A DNA stretch of 64,000 bases from Paraspadella gotoi (lineage: Eukaryota; Chaetognatha), in the NCBI GenBank assembly GCA_051294375.1, contig CM119266.1:10317677-10381676 (forward strand), given 5' to 3'. Within the stretch, counting starts at the first letter, position 1, and each line of letters starts with the position of its first letter. Positions 1-12,039 of this stretch are shown piece after piece. Made by a program: the position numbers and the translations under genes. Below the pieces are notes generated by a model, which saw only the letters and a program-made list of their open reading frames with translations, had not been told where the DNA came from and made no database searches.

Positions 1-2390
1 ATTATCCAAAATCAATCCTTCAATCTTATTTGCATATCGTCGTGTTTTGATTAGGCAGTTATAAATATATATTTATTCCGTTAGTTTAGCTTTATCATCT
101 CATGATATGTTTAATATATTAGGATGCATCCCGGTCTTATACAAAAATATACCTTTTATAACATCACCTCTTTTACTTTTTTTTTTAGTCGGTTCCAAAA
201 AAATTCCTTTTCGTCTGGCGTTCTGACGTTGGTCCGAGGGGGGGGCGTCGATAGACGAGGATGAGCTCACGTACGATCGATGTATTTTTGTTTGATTTCC
301 TTCAAATTCTCGAGATGAATTTCGGAATTTGGAATCTCTGGCGGCAAAATCTCGGAATTCGTCTGATCTGCGGAGATAAAAAAAAAATAGAAAAGAACCA
401 CTCGTTAGTTTTCTCTTTATTTATTTTATATATATGCGTACATACTAAATTAAAAAAAAGCGAATTAGAGAAAGATTTTTTTTTTATAGTCGACTTTGTA
501 GATTGTTGCGATTTCTCGCTCTTTCCCCTGACTCAACCGTAAGACGGAGCGAGGAGGGGAAATCTCAAGAAAGGGAAGAAAAAAATAGTTTTTTCTTTCT
601 GCGTCGATCGAGTTTGAGTCGCCCAAAACAACGACGACAACAACAACGACTTCAACTCTGCGCGCGAATTCCTTGTGCCTTTTTCCGCGATTTATTTCGG
701 CGACGATGAAAAGAAAATAAGATAAAATAAAATAAAAAGAAAATAAAAAGAATCTTGACTTTTGTCAAAAGAGCGTGACGACGATCACGATGAATCAGAG
801 TTAGAAGATGACGACGACGACAAAGACGATGACGTAAATTGCAACGATGACGAGGACGAAGACAAATGCGCAAACCGGGCAAGACGTGAAAAGTGAGAGA
901 AAACGGGATCCATATCTCTATCGACGATGTAGAATTAGACTCAAAATAAGACGTTTGATGAGAGAGAAAGAGAGATGTGTTTATTTCTTATTAACGACCT
1001 TTTTCTTGACAATGACTACTTCCAGTTAGTTTTTTTAGATTCCCCGCTGACCAACCCAAATAGAGTCTGCCCCACTCCAGTCTTCAGTGAGAGTCGCCCC
1101 GGGTTTATTTTGCTCTACTGCGACAGGGTCTCAATGACTCGTGACCAAACTCATTTGTTAGTTTTTAAATGGAACCGTTTGTCTGTCCGTCTGTCGTCGG
1201 GAAAACCGAAATATATTTAAAATCGACAGGAGAAAAAAAATGATAAAGAAAAAATGACGATAAGAACCCGTATGTGAAAAGAGAAACAACCAGTGATTTT
1301 TTTTAAATATGTGATGATAAACTCATACGAATCAAAAGCTGATCGGAAGTGACGAAAACGAAAATTGTGTTAAGGACTCAATTGCTAGATATATGAGCTT
1401 TTTTTTGCATTTCCATAAATAGAATATATAGAAATAAAAAAAATTGTTTCACAATATTGACACTAACTTTTCGATTTCACCGACAGAGGGCAAAAGACCG
1501 ACGAAAGTACAAGAGTCAAAAAAATGTTACCGGAAGTCATGAAAAACAATTTTGAAAACTTAGAAAAAAATCTTTCTGGAAAAAAATAACTAATTTGAGA
1601 CAAGACTTTTTTTTGCGCTGGCGGACACTGGGGGACGGCGTGGGAGTGGAATGAAAACCAGAGTGGAAACATTTTAATGCGAGGTCACGCAGTGGAATAG
1701 AGTTTTTTTGAGCCCAGTTTTTTTTGGGGGGGGGACCCGAACGAGGAATCGCTTTTTTCCTCGTTTCTAAAATGGAGAAAGAGAAGAGGCGAAAGGGAGA
1801 AATGGACACTGTCCAATAGTAAAAAAGGACAAAAGGGGCAAGCGGCAAAGAAAGTTAAAAAAAACCAAATAAGCAATGAAAGAAATGACAAAGATGAAAC
1901 GGGGGAAAGTATCAAAGGGTAAAGGGCCAAACTGGTAAAAGAAAAAAAAAAAGAAAACGGCCGAAAGACGAAAAGGTGAAAAGGAAAAAAGGAAAAGTCG
2001 GAAAAAGGAAACGGCGAAAAGGAGAAAAGGGCGCGAAGGCGAAAAGGGGCCAAAGCGCGAGATTTGAAAGAGAAACTGGAAAAGAAAAAAACGCGATTCA
2101 ATTTGTTAACTCGTCGACATGAAAAGAAAAAAAAAAGTTTCGCGCACAATTTGTCGCTTTTTTCGTTTTTCTCGGTGCGCAAATCGCGATTAATTTTCGC
2201 TCGAGAATATAAAATTTTTAATTCCCCCCCACCTCTTCCCCCCCCCCCGACGACGAAAACAAAGATTAAATCGTCGCGAAATCAGAATTTTATGACTTTT
2301 TTTTTTCGTTCTCTCTCTCTCTCTCTGTCTTTTCTCGCACGGGGGGTCGCGACGCGCGAAGGAGCGTACAAAGTGGCTACTGAAAGATAG
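1..2390. other. Gene-free, low-complexity stretch
   Basis: No open frame here looks like a gene. The sequence is rich in A and purine runs (about 1.2-2.1 kb) with scattered homopolymers. The longer frames (for example 1685-2182 on the minus strand) are Phe/Ser/Leu-rich translations of these runs and are not credible proteins. No repeat family was recognised. Confidence 0.6.
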
Positions 2391-2660
2391 AGAGTGAGTG
2401 AGATCAGTGAAAAATCAGTGACTGAAGATTGTTGTAAGAAGTAGATCGTAGATTAGCAAAACTGAGAAGAAAAAAAATACACGCCGAGGATCGAATTGTA
2501 GATCGAACGTCTATAGAAATCGAAGAGACACAATTGATGAAATCGGATCGCGATTTCTTGGATTCTCGAATCCAGCGAATCTCAGAATCCGCAAACCTTT
2601 TTATCGCGCGGCGACGCGAACCTAAATTTTTACATTCCCTTTTTTTTTTCGTCGAAAAAT

Positions 2661-2703
2661 CCCGGGACGTCGACGACGACGATGACGACGACGACGACGA
2701 CGA
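2661..2703. repeat. (GAC)n trinucleotide array
   Basis: Interrupted GAC/GAT trinucleotide array of about 43 bp. It contains a CpG in nearly every unit and would encode poly-Asp if translated. No supported gene surrounds it. Confidence 0.9.
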
Positions 2704-2745
2704 ACAGGAGGATGACGTCGGGGAGAGAGAATATTTTTATGTGAT

Positions 2746-2748
<3 letters not shown>

Positions 2749-2804
<56 letters not shown>

Positions 2805-2838
2805 GTCTCTCTCAATCTCTCTCTCTTTCTCTCTCTCC
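2749..2838. repeat. (CT)n microsatellite
   Basis: About 90 bp of CT dinucleotides with a few interruptions (A, G and AA substitutions). Poly-Ser/Leu or Arg/Glu frames across it are artefacts of the repeat. Confidence 0.95.
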
Positions 2839-3560
2839 ACATAAGGGTGCCAAGGTTCAAAATGGAATGTTTAAAAAACTATACTGACTTAAGAATAAAT
2901 CATGAATAATTCTTGCAACATCGCAAAAAGAGCGAACTGAGTAAATGTTAGAGTTTGAGTTAAATTGCCAATTATATCGTCGGCTTGACGTAAGATGCTT
3001 TCCAAGCATAATTAATGATCATTTTTTTATTCATTTTATAATGTAGTATTTTCTAATAATCTTCCCATCATTTTCCAATCAGCGTTGATTCACAAAATAC
3101 ACCGGCGACTCGGTTGTTCTTTTGATTGAAGACTCCTTCAATCCTAATTTCAAAGGCGCCAGGCGCCTGATAAGCCTGACTCTATCACGATTCCCGATTA
3201 GCGCTCAATGTCATTTATTGTCTTCTCAGAAGCGAAGCGAGAGAAAGCTTTGTTTCCGTCCGTCTGTGCTGACGTCCTCTTCGTCGTCGTCGTCGTCGTC
3301 GTCTTTAATATCTAGAACATGCTTTATTTTTCTTTTTTTTGTCGTTACTCAAGAAAAAAACTTTTTCGGGCAATCCCGACTTCTGTTTGTCGGGTTTGTA
3401 TTTATTATTGTTAGGGATTAGGGATATTACAAAAAACTTTCTATATTTAACCTGCTGACTTTGTGATTGATCGGCAGACTGAATAAGTAAAGATTTCAAA
3501 AAAACTGAGAATGTACTTTAATATGCAAACACTTTTCTTTTTTTTTCTCTTCTCTTTTAT

Positions 3561-3630
3561 CTCTCTCTCTCTTCTCTCTTCTCTCTTCTCTCTTCTCTCT
3601 TCTCTCTTCTCTCTTCTCTCTTCTCTCTCC
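3561..3630. repeat. CTCTCTT heptamer tandem array
   Basis: A 7-bp unit (CTCTCTT in one register) repeats about ten times. It is a pyrimidine-only array derived from the CT microsatellite class. Confidence 0.85.
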
Positions 3631-3935
3631 TAAAAACCTCCATTTTTTACCCAAATAAGGCGAGGATCGAAATATATCTCATCCTTTTGACGTCACGAAG
3701 ATTCTCTCAACTCGGGAACTTTCCTCCGCATTCTCTCATCTCGACTTTTCGACGTCAGAAAGAATTTCTCCTTTTTTTTTTAATCATCGACGCTTTTACT
3801 TTCCCGCCAAAATTTTTTCTCGTCTTCGTAACGCGCGAATTTGACGCCATCGCGAATTCCGAGAGGCGCGAATGTTTCATTCCACCCCCCTTAAGACGCC
3901 CCCCTTCCTTTTTTTGGCCTCGAGTTTGGCGGACG

Positions 3936-3983
3936 CGATTGGGCAGGGGTGTGGAAAGGCGATTGGGCAGGGGTGTGGAAAGG
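3936..3983. repeat. Two 24-bp direct repeats
   Basis: The unit beginning CGATTGGGCAGGGGTGTGG occurs twice head to tail with no visible difference. It is a short local duplication; no function is inferred. Confidence 0.85.
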
Positions 3984-4768
3984 TTTGAGGGGGCGAAGTG
4001 CGTCATATGGGAGAGTTCTTGGTGGGCTGTGAGGAATTGAAAGTGAAGTTGCCATCAGTGAAACGAATCTGAGGTTGGTCAGAATTGTCGATTGAGGAAT
4101 TGATATAACTACAATGACTTGCTTACTAAACTAACAATATACTGCATATTATGTACTAGTACATACATAACTACACAACAAAACTTTACATCCAGCTTCC
4201 TACAACTTTTCTAGTACTTTTTATTACTAAACTAAACCAAACTGCGTAGAAGTTCAACTGGTAAAAATTTGATTTTGAAGTCGGTCAAGGCAGCTAATTC
4301 TCGAAATGTAATTTAATAAATGAAATAATGAAATAAATTATTGCTTGAATTAATACACAGATAATTTTCTATTTCATAATAGTAACTTAATCAGCTATTC
4401 TCAGAATTTTCTCTTTTATGCTGTGAATAAAAGAACAGAAAACAATGAAAAGTGCATCAAATTCGTAGGTTCATTTTGAGCATCACTTGATCATTTTTTA
4501 AATGAACTGATTCTCTTTAAACATTCATTCCAAACATTAAACTTAAAGAAAATGGGTAAACAACAACTACACGTAACATTCACTCTCCGCTTTTTCAGTT
4601 TTCCTCATCTCTTCGATTCACTCGTTGTGATTTTCACTCACGGAAAATAAAAAAATTCACGGAATGAAAATAAAATTTTTTGAAAGTGGCGCAGAAAAAG
4701 GAAGGCGTAGCTTCCACTTTTGATGAGTTGGAACATTCCTATCCAATATGTCGTGACACATTTTTTCG

Positions 4769-4770
<2 letters not shown>

Positions 4771-4808
<38 letters not shown>

Positions 4809-4838
4809 GTCCCTCTCTCCTCTCATCTCTCTCTCTCA

Positions 4839-4871
<33 letters not shown>

Positions 4872-4962
4872 GCTTGTTTCTCTGGACAAACTCAGAACGA
4901 TTTGTTTTCATGGTTGTGACGGAAGGTTTTTGCTTCGCTTAATTGCACGGCGGACCCCCGAC

Positions 4963-5054
<92 letters not shown>
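4771..5054. repeat. Opposed (CT)n and (GA)n arrays
   Basis: A (CT)n-rich tract (4771-4871) is followed about 90 bp later by a pure (GA)n tract (about 4964-5054). On one strand the two are complementary, so the segment could fold back. Apparent Ser/Leu and Arg/Glu proteins here are repeat artefacts. Confidence 0.9.
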
Positions 5055-5055
<1 letters not shown>

Positions 5056-6021
5056 GGGATAGGGGTGGGAGGGTCGAGACCGCTGCCTAATGAGATATCG
5101 CTCGGACTTGACAATTAAAAAGGAGAGAAATCGATTCAAGCGCCGGGCAGAATTCGAAAAGAGCCGTCGGGCGCGGGAAAGCTATCGGGCAAAAGAGCAA
5201 GCGGGCAGAGCAAAAAGGGGCAGGGGGGCTGCGGATGATGTGGTTTGGATAAGCTGGTCGAACGAATCCCGTTTCCTACAACAAGCGGCATATCTTGTTT
5301 GCACAGATTGAGTTCGAGAGGTTCGTTGTTCATTGGTGTTCATTATGTCCAGGTGGTCAGTGTGGAAAAGGTTTGTCGATGGCGGGTCGTCGGGTCATTC
5401 AACAGGGTCATTCTACAGGGTCGATTTCCGACGGGTACAAGGAATATTTTGGTGAAGAAAAAGATTTTGTCTATTATTTTCTCTGTCTTAATTTCATTCT
5501 CATTTTCTCATGCACATTTTCTCATTATCATTATCTCTTTCTTTCATGTTCATTCTCCTATTCTCATTCGCTCGTTATCGTTTTGTCATTTTCATCAGCT
5601 CATTCTCTCACCCCAGTAGTGTAAGTAATCGTCCGAACTTTACGTACAACGACGAAGCCCTTCTTCCTTCCTTCGTTGTGGTCTTTCGATCGAAAATATG
5701 CTCGGATCGCGCCGTCCACCCAAACAGCTCAAAACGGCCCCAAAATGCGTCGTTTCGGCTCAAGTTTAAAAAATTCTTCGAAAAAGGAAAGAAGAATTTT
5801 CTTTCTTTCGTTTAAATGAATGAGGAATTCCTTGTATTTTCTGGGTCAACGACCATCAAAACGTTCGAGTCAATACTCGTCAAGGACGTCATATGGAATG
5901 AAGAGTAGATTCACGAAGCGAATCGTGGTCAAATTCACTGTTTATCGTTTCACAAAGAGTTTACGATTTCAAATTACAAATTACAAATTGACTAAGCGAG
6001 AAAAGAATTCGATTATTTTGT

Positions 6022-6197
6022 ATTAAGCAATTCGTTGAGGGATTTACAAGTGCATTTTTTTTATAATTTGTTTTCCAATATTTTGATTTAAAATGGACGA
6101 ATCATTTTTTAAGGCAATTCAGTAAAAATGAATCGAAATATTGGCCAAAAAAATTACCATCAAAAGGCACTTGTAAATCTGACAACGAATTTCTTAA
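6022..6197. mobile_element. Foldback, MITE-like element with inverted repeats
   Basis: The ends are inverted repeats: AATTCGTTG...GATTTACAAGTGC near 6029-6054 pairs with GGCACTTGTAAATC...AACGAATT near 6167-6191, and the match extends outward through TTAAG/CTTAA. Inner segments also pair (CCAATATTTTGATT with AATCGAAATATTGG, and CGAATCATTTTT with AAAAATGAATCG), so nearly the whole 176 bp can fold into one stem. There is no coding capacity. Target-site duplication was not established. Foldback MITE is the best description; no family name is assigned. Confidence 0.6.
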
Positions 6198-6756
6198 CAC
6201 TAATTTACAAATTCTTGTGCATATGATGTCTCTTCCACGATTAATAAGAATATTTTTTTCTTAAAGGGAACGATCTCGTGGGCGAGATTTGGTGATTAAG
6301 GATGTCAAACATTTTTATTTTCATTTTATGTCGATTGGAAAAGATTTTTTTTGGCCGAGACCTTTTGGTCGGAATTTGAAATTATTTTGTTCTGCCTACA
6401 ATTTCAACCAGCATTTTTTTTTATTCTCAATCCGGTAAAACGCTGAATTGATCACATTGTTTTACTCACGAAACATTTTAGTAAATGTTTAAAAATTATT
6501 TTATTTTACCCTAAAATGATGTGATTGTTAAAATTATGCCACGAAAGAAGTAAATATTTTTCTCTTCTCTGCCACGAATTTATGGCAAGGCCGTCCTTTT
6601 ATAATGTGGGCAATAACTATCTTCGGCTCAATTTTCCGAAACACATACATTTATTAAGGTTAGATGATTTTCATTAAGGATTGAATTAAATCTTAATTTC
6701 ATTTCTACTAAAAAAGATGAAAATAATTGTTTGTAATTGTATTGATATCTAACTTG

Positions 6757-6790
6757 TATTATTATTATTATTATTATTATCATTATTATT
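6757..6790. repeat. (ATT)n microsatellite
   Basis: About eleven ATT units with one ATC interruption in AT-rich sequence. Confidence 0.9.
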
Positions 6791-8074
6791 ACAAGATTTT
6801 TGTAGGTTCATTTGTTTTACAGTTTAGCTTATGCGACGACAGAGCGCCCAACTAATGTCTTTTTTTTTCGGCGGAAGAACATATCGGGCTGTAAACAAAA
6901 GATTACTGAATTCACACTTTTCCGTTCGCTATTCTTTTAAATTTTGAAACGGAATATAAACATAACTAAAACGTAAGATTTATTACTGTAAATTCATTAA
7001 CGTACGAGCATTGTTATCATAAATCGGGAAAAATAAATCAACGTTAACCCATCTACAATACTAAACATTTGTGTGATTTTTGAAAGAATTAGAGATGTTT
7101 CAAAATAGTTACAAAGATAGTTTAAATATATTTCAAAGCTTCGTAATGTTTATCTATCTATTTTGAAATTAATGTATGCCTAATCGATATTATTCAAAAT
7201 ATTGTCGCGTTTCTCAATCGCTAACGCCCAGGCTTTATTCCTCGCTCGCGCGAATAACTGGAGAGCGAGAGAGCGGGAGCAAGAGTGGGTGTGTGTGAAA
7301 GGGAGAGCAGAAAATCCTGGGATCGGGAAAAGTCGAATTAACGTAAACTTCTTTGGTTACATTTCATCAATTGAATGCACACTTGAATCTTCATGGGAGG
7401 TCTGGCCATCGGTCCGGCCCTTCCCTCTCTCTCTCTCTCTCCGCTTAATTATCTCCCACTCGCGAATATTTCTCTCTTGGCCCCGATATTTTTTTTTTCC
7501 GTTGGGGCCTCATTCGGGTTAATTATCTTATGTCGGGGACTTCGCATAGAATATAACGCACATTAAGGTCCAGGTATTTCGTTGTCTTTTATTGTGCTCT
7601 TTACCTTTGATTTTTTTTATAATTAAAACGCACAGACCTTTCTATTTTTTTTTTCGATTGTTGTTCAATTAGTTAAAAGCTTTTTTTGGCAACCGTTATA
7701 TACATACAAGCCTACAAAATCTGACGCTAACGTTAAACTATGTTACTTATATATAAACTGCTACTTATATACAACCTTTTAAATAGAACGATTTAAAACA
7801 AAATGCGTTACCGTTTAACCTTCCATAAAGCTACGCCCTTTGCCTCTCGACCCTAAAGTAATTAAGAAAATACCTGTACACTTTTTACTTGTCATAATTT
7901 TTATAAAAAAATATTAATTAATTATTCAATCAATACAAATCCATTAAAAATGTAAACCGAATCCTTTCGAAACAAAAAAATCTCCTCGGACTACTACATA
8001 AATCCTTCGCAAATTACTCTCTCTCTCTCTCCTGAAGGAAAAAAAACTTGTTGCGTTCCACACCCCAATTCTTT

Positions 8075-8078
<4 letters not shown>

Positions 8079-8155
<77 letters not shown>

Positions 8156-8347
8156 CTCCTCTCTCTCTCGTCGAGGGCTCCGGAGGGCTCCATGGGTGGC
8201 CAAGAGCTTCGACATCATATTCTGTCAAAATCCTACGTGTCTATTACGTTTTTCCGGCGATCGATCGTCCCTCCCTCCACCGACTTGGAAGTCAGTGAAG
8301 GGACTACCTCCGCCTTCCCCACCCTTTCCTCACCCCCTAACCGTTCA

Positions 8348-8413
<66 letters not shown>
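8079..8413. repeat. Opposed (CT)n and (GA)n arrays
   Basis: A (CT)n array (about 8079-8168, with TTC and CCT interruptions) and a (GA)n array (about 8349-8413) face each other across about 180 bp. This is the same arrangement as at 4.77-5.05 kb, and the complementary tracts could pair. Confidence 0.9.
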
Positions 8414-8419
<6 letters not shown>

Positions 8420-8420
<1 letters not shown>

Positions 8421-9918
8421 AGAGAGAAGAGGAGAAGAGAAGAGAGGAGAGAGCCGATGAGGAAGGAGACAATGAGTAGTTCGATAGCAACCATTTTTCG
8501 ATCTCTTCTCTTCCAACTGGATATTATTGTCTTTGCGTTTTCAATGATTATTTTGTGGCAGTATATTCACACCGCCTCAGAGGGGAAACACGCCGTCACA
8601 GGCGTTGTGTTCCATCCACAGTTCTAACGACTTCCCTCTGCGTTGGTAAATCGAGACCGTCCTAGGGTAACCACGCCACTGACTGGAGGCGTCACTGAGG
8701 GTCGGAAGCCCCCAAAGCCAACATTGAGATGCCCCCACCTCCATGGGCATCACAGGCAACTCGGCTGTTGACATAATTTGTTATTTCCCTTTTCCGGAGT
8801 AAGTAGATCAGTTAATTCGTTGCAATTTCTCTTGTCGTTGGATTAAAGAAACCTTTTGATCTTTCATCTTCAGATGGAAAATCAATAAATTGGAAGATTT
8901 GGGATCATATCTGTTTCTGAAACTTTTAGCTTTTAGCAAAGGATACGGGGCATCGCTTGTTACAATTGCCTCCTACCACGGTCATACTTACGAGAAACGT
9001 CTCGCATTGCCAACTCAACGGGGCCGGGGGCCACCGGTAATGATCCTGGAACGCACGGTCGATATGGTGCGTTACCACACAAAACCATTGCGACTTGCAT
9101 AAATGTAGTCGGTGGATTCCATGTGAAAAAAACCACATTTATGTCGTTTGCCGCATTTGTGATTTCACTGTAGGATTTTCTTGTGAAATTGGTACAATTA
9201 ATATAAAATTATCCATTCATTTAATAAATAAGCTATCTAGCCCCTGATTTGGACAGGCTATGGATACTTGGACAGGCTATGGTGCTTTAAGGCTTCCATC
9301 ACACTTACATAGTGGGACCCAGTAATTTTTAATCAAGATTCTCTGTGTAAGAGACGCGATGATTATGTGAGTCTGACTCCTCATTCTTCTCTCTTCTCTC
9401 TTTCCTTTTTTGTTCTCTCCTTTCCTCTTTTTCCTCGCACCTCTGACAAATTATTACTAATACTATTACTTCACTCTAAGCCAACGACAAGCTCAAGTTA
9501 ACCGATCTTGAGAATTTTTGCTACGTAGCTCCTCGTAACTATTAATTAGTATTATTTATTATAATCCTCTTTATTAAATCCTTCTTATTAAATACTATCT
9601 AAATATAATTCGTATTTTCATCTTAACTAATTATCAATTATTATTATTTATTATTATAAAATCTCAACTAGTTATAAGATGACGTCTAGAGCAAAATTCA
9701 TCTGCATCACGTGATTGATCAAATCAGAAAAAGGGAATTTCAAATTTCTGGGGTGTTTCTCTATGCAGCAAGACTCAAGGAAAAAGCAAATAAAATGGCT
9801 GCTCGAGGAAAAGCTTCGCGTTAATCGAGAATTCGAATTTGAAAATGGCGCTAACTTACCTATTTAGTATTTATACGTAAATCCGGATCACTGAATAACT
9901 AAGTTTCTTTTTTTTTTT
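8420..9918. other. Gene-free stretch with dispersed repeat
   Basis: No gene is supported. Sequence from about 9030 to 9310 belongs to a dispersed repeat (listed separately). The frame at 8577-8774 (minus) is open but short and has no domain I recognise; it could be transposon remnant. From 9.3 kb onward the sequence is AT-rich up to a gap. Confidence 0.5.
9030..9310 (+). repeat. Dispersed repeat, copy a
   Basis: This segment is repeated in inverted orientation at 17840-18190 and in part at 27905-27957. Shared blocks include AATGATCCTGGAACGCAC, the stretch around TGCATAAATGTAGTCGGTGG, AATTGGTACAATTA, and a tail TTTAATAAATAAGC followed by a GACAGGCTATGG motif. It looks like an old interspersed element. 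No protein or terminal structure was recognised. Confidence 0.6.
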
Positions 9919-10114
9919 NNNNNNNNNNNNNNNNNNNNNNNNNNNNNNNNNNNNNNNNNNNNNNNNNNNNNNNNNNNNNNNNNNNNNNNNNNNNNNNNNN
10001 NNNNNNNNNNNNNNNNNNNNNNNNNNNNNNNNNNNNNNNNNNNNNNNNNNNNNNNNNNNNNNNNNNNNNNNNNNNNNNNNNNNNNNNNNNNNNNNNNNNN
10101 NNNNNNNNNNNNNN
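9919..10114. other. Assembly gap (196 N)
   Basis: Unknown bases. Open frames drawn across it are meaningless. Confidence 0.99.
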
Positions 10115-10875
10115 ATCATTTTTGGCGCCGAAATTCCTACTTCTCGCTTCACACGTTTTTTCTTCCGCAATTTAATTATTTTTCTCAATTTTCAGTGAAT
10201 TAAATTGGAAATTAGAAAGTCTTTTCCGCCCCCCGTTTCGCCCCCTCAGCCTGATCGATTCAATTCGTATTTAATTACATCCCTGAAAGAGAGGAATAAG
10301 TTATTTATAATAGATGTATGTTCAGTTAAGCTAATGCCCGGATGTAGAAAAAAATCTGATCAATCCTTCACTAAAACTTCTGTCGATATTTGAACGTCAT
10401 TGAAAAAAAAAGAAGAATTAACTCGCTACCGGTGAATAAAACAAATGAAATTAAATTATATCAAAATGATCGAAAATATACACATATACACATATACACA
10501 CAAAATATACACATATCGGGTCGCAGATTCAATATTCCCTCCCAGATTTACATTTCAATTTTATAGTTTAGAATATTATAATTTTAAAAAATCCGGTTTT
10601 TCGGATTTTCAAATTGTCAAATCGACTCAACAGAACTACACCTCTCCCAATAGCAAGGTAAGTATACTACATATTGTTCAAAACATATGTCACTGAGTTG
10701 AATAAAAAGGCACCTGTCCGCTTGCTTCTTTCACCTCACATCCTCCCGTCCGAAGATCTCGTCCTGGATTCTCGCCTCTCTCTTCTTCCCATAAACAATT
10801 CACTCTTGTCCAAAACCGACGAAAGGATCGAAAGAGAAACGAGTCGATCGAAACGAGTCGATCGAAACGAGTCGA

Positions 10876-11234
10876 NNNNNNNNNNNNNNNNNNNNNNNNN
10901 NNNNNNNNNNNNNNNNNNNNNNNNNNNNNNNNNNNNNNNNNNNNNNNNNNNNNNNNNNNNNNNNNNNNNNNNNNNNNNNNNNNNNNNNNNNNNNNNNNNN
11001 NNNNNNNNNNNNNNNNNNNNNNNNNNNNNNNNNNNNNNNNNNNNNNNNNNNNNNNNNNNNNNNNNNNNNNNNNNNNNNNNNNNNNNNNNNNNNNNNNNNN
11101 NNNNNNNNNNNNNNNNNNNNNNNNNNNNNNNNNNNNNNNNNNNNNNNNNNNNNNNNNNNNNNNNNNNNNNNNNNNNNNNNNNNNNNNNNNNNNNNNNNNN
11201 NNNNNNNNNNNNNNNNNNNNNNNNNNNNNNNNNN
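10876..11234. other. Assembly gap (359 N)
   Basis: Unknown bases. The corresponding sequence is probably present, in noisy form, at about 15055-15731. Confidence 0.99.
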
Positions 11235-11860
11235 TCTCCTTTTTCTCTCTATACTTTTTTCTCTCGCCGAATTGCCTTCTCCCACTCCTCTTCTTTTTTT
11301 CCATTCTGTTCTCCCACTTCTATCAATATGATCGGATCCGTTCTTCGTCTCCCTTTTTTTTCTCTCCTTTCTTACACTTTATCATTCTAACCAGTTTAAT
11401 TTTTCCACTCCTGTCATTTTCCATCACTCTTATCACATTTGTCAGATCTATTTTCTTAAACTTAACATTTTCTTTATGGCACTCGTATCATTTTTTTCTA
11501 ATACATTCTGTCACTCTTTCTGATCTGTTTTCCCACTTCTTTTTTTTCTCTCCCAATTCGTTCTCAACACCTTTCGCTCCCACTTCACTCCCATTTTTCT
11601 CCTCTGATCCATTCTCAAACTCCTATCTCTCCTTCCAGATTCGTTCTCCCACTTCTATATTTCTCTTGCAATCCGTTTTCCCACTCCATTTTTCCGTCCC
11701 GATCCGTTCTCCCACTCCTATCTCTCTTTCCAGATTCGTTCTCCCACTTCTATATTTCTATTGCGATCCGTTTTCCCACTCCATTTTTCCGTCTCGATCC
11801 GTTCTCCCACTCCTTTCGTTCTCCCACTCCTTTCGTTCTCTCCTTCTCTCGATTTTCTCG
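11235..11860. repeat. Degenerate minisatellite, GATCCGTTCTCCCACTCC type
   Basis: Variants of a roughly 20-bp motif (GATTCGTTCTCCCACTTC, GATCCGTTTTCCCACTCC, GATCCGTTCTCCCACTCC) recur many times. A higher-order unit of about 95 bp is repeated at 11636 and 11731. A diverged copy lies in block B at about 15.73-16.21 kb. The Ser/Phe-rich open frame through it (11666-11917) is not a credible gene. Confidence 0.75.
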
Positions 11861-11933
11861 CCGCCCGCGTTTTCTTTGATCTCTCGCCCTTCGTTTTTCC
11901 CGCTAAATCCCTTGTAAATAAACAACTTGACTT

Positions 11934-12039
<106 letters not shown>

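Larger units (their letters stand above)
2840..4770. other. Gene-free stretch with short repeats
   Basis: Nothing gene-like was found. It holds a (CGT)n array near 3281-3303, a heptamer array (listed separately), a 24-bp direct duplication at 3936-3983 and AT-rich unique sequence from 4.0 to 4.75 kb. Confidence 0.6.
5060..8075. other. Gene-free stretch
   Basis: No supportable gene. The interval holds a foldback element (6022-6197), an (ATT)n array near 6757-6790 and AT-rich unique sequence. The open frames at 5245-5815 are Phe/Ser-rich translations of TTCTCATT-type repetitive sequence and have no recognisable domain. Confidence 0.55.
10200..11860. repeat. Duplicated block A (second copy at 14.15-16.2 kb)
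   Basis: The same sequence recurs in the same order and orientation at about 14150-16215. Shared landmarks are TTATATCAAAATGATCGAAAAT, ACAGAACTACACCTCTCCCAAT, the GAAACGAGTCG run, CTTTATGGCACTCGTATCAT and CACTCTTTCTGATC. Block A is interrupted by a 359-N gap. Block B has extra inserted bases throughout and supplies about 680 bp where A has N. No gene is seen in either block. Confidence 0.8.

Noticed and set aside
4720-5139. Several open frames rich in Ser/Leu or Arg/Glu
   Set aside because: They are translations of (CT)n and (GA)n arrays. The same happens at 2.5-2.9, 7.9-8.5, 11.7-12.1, 19.9-20.2, 24.0-24.9 and 28.2-28.8 kb.
8577-8774. Minus-strand frame with several Trp residues, considered as a transposon protein fragment
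   Set aside because: No recognisable motif and too short to assign. It is left unannotated.
10674-11390. Long frames spanning N runs
   Set aside because: The apparent length comes from unknown bases. The same applies at 9871-10188, 20183-20840 and 26602-27397.
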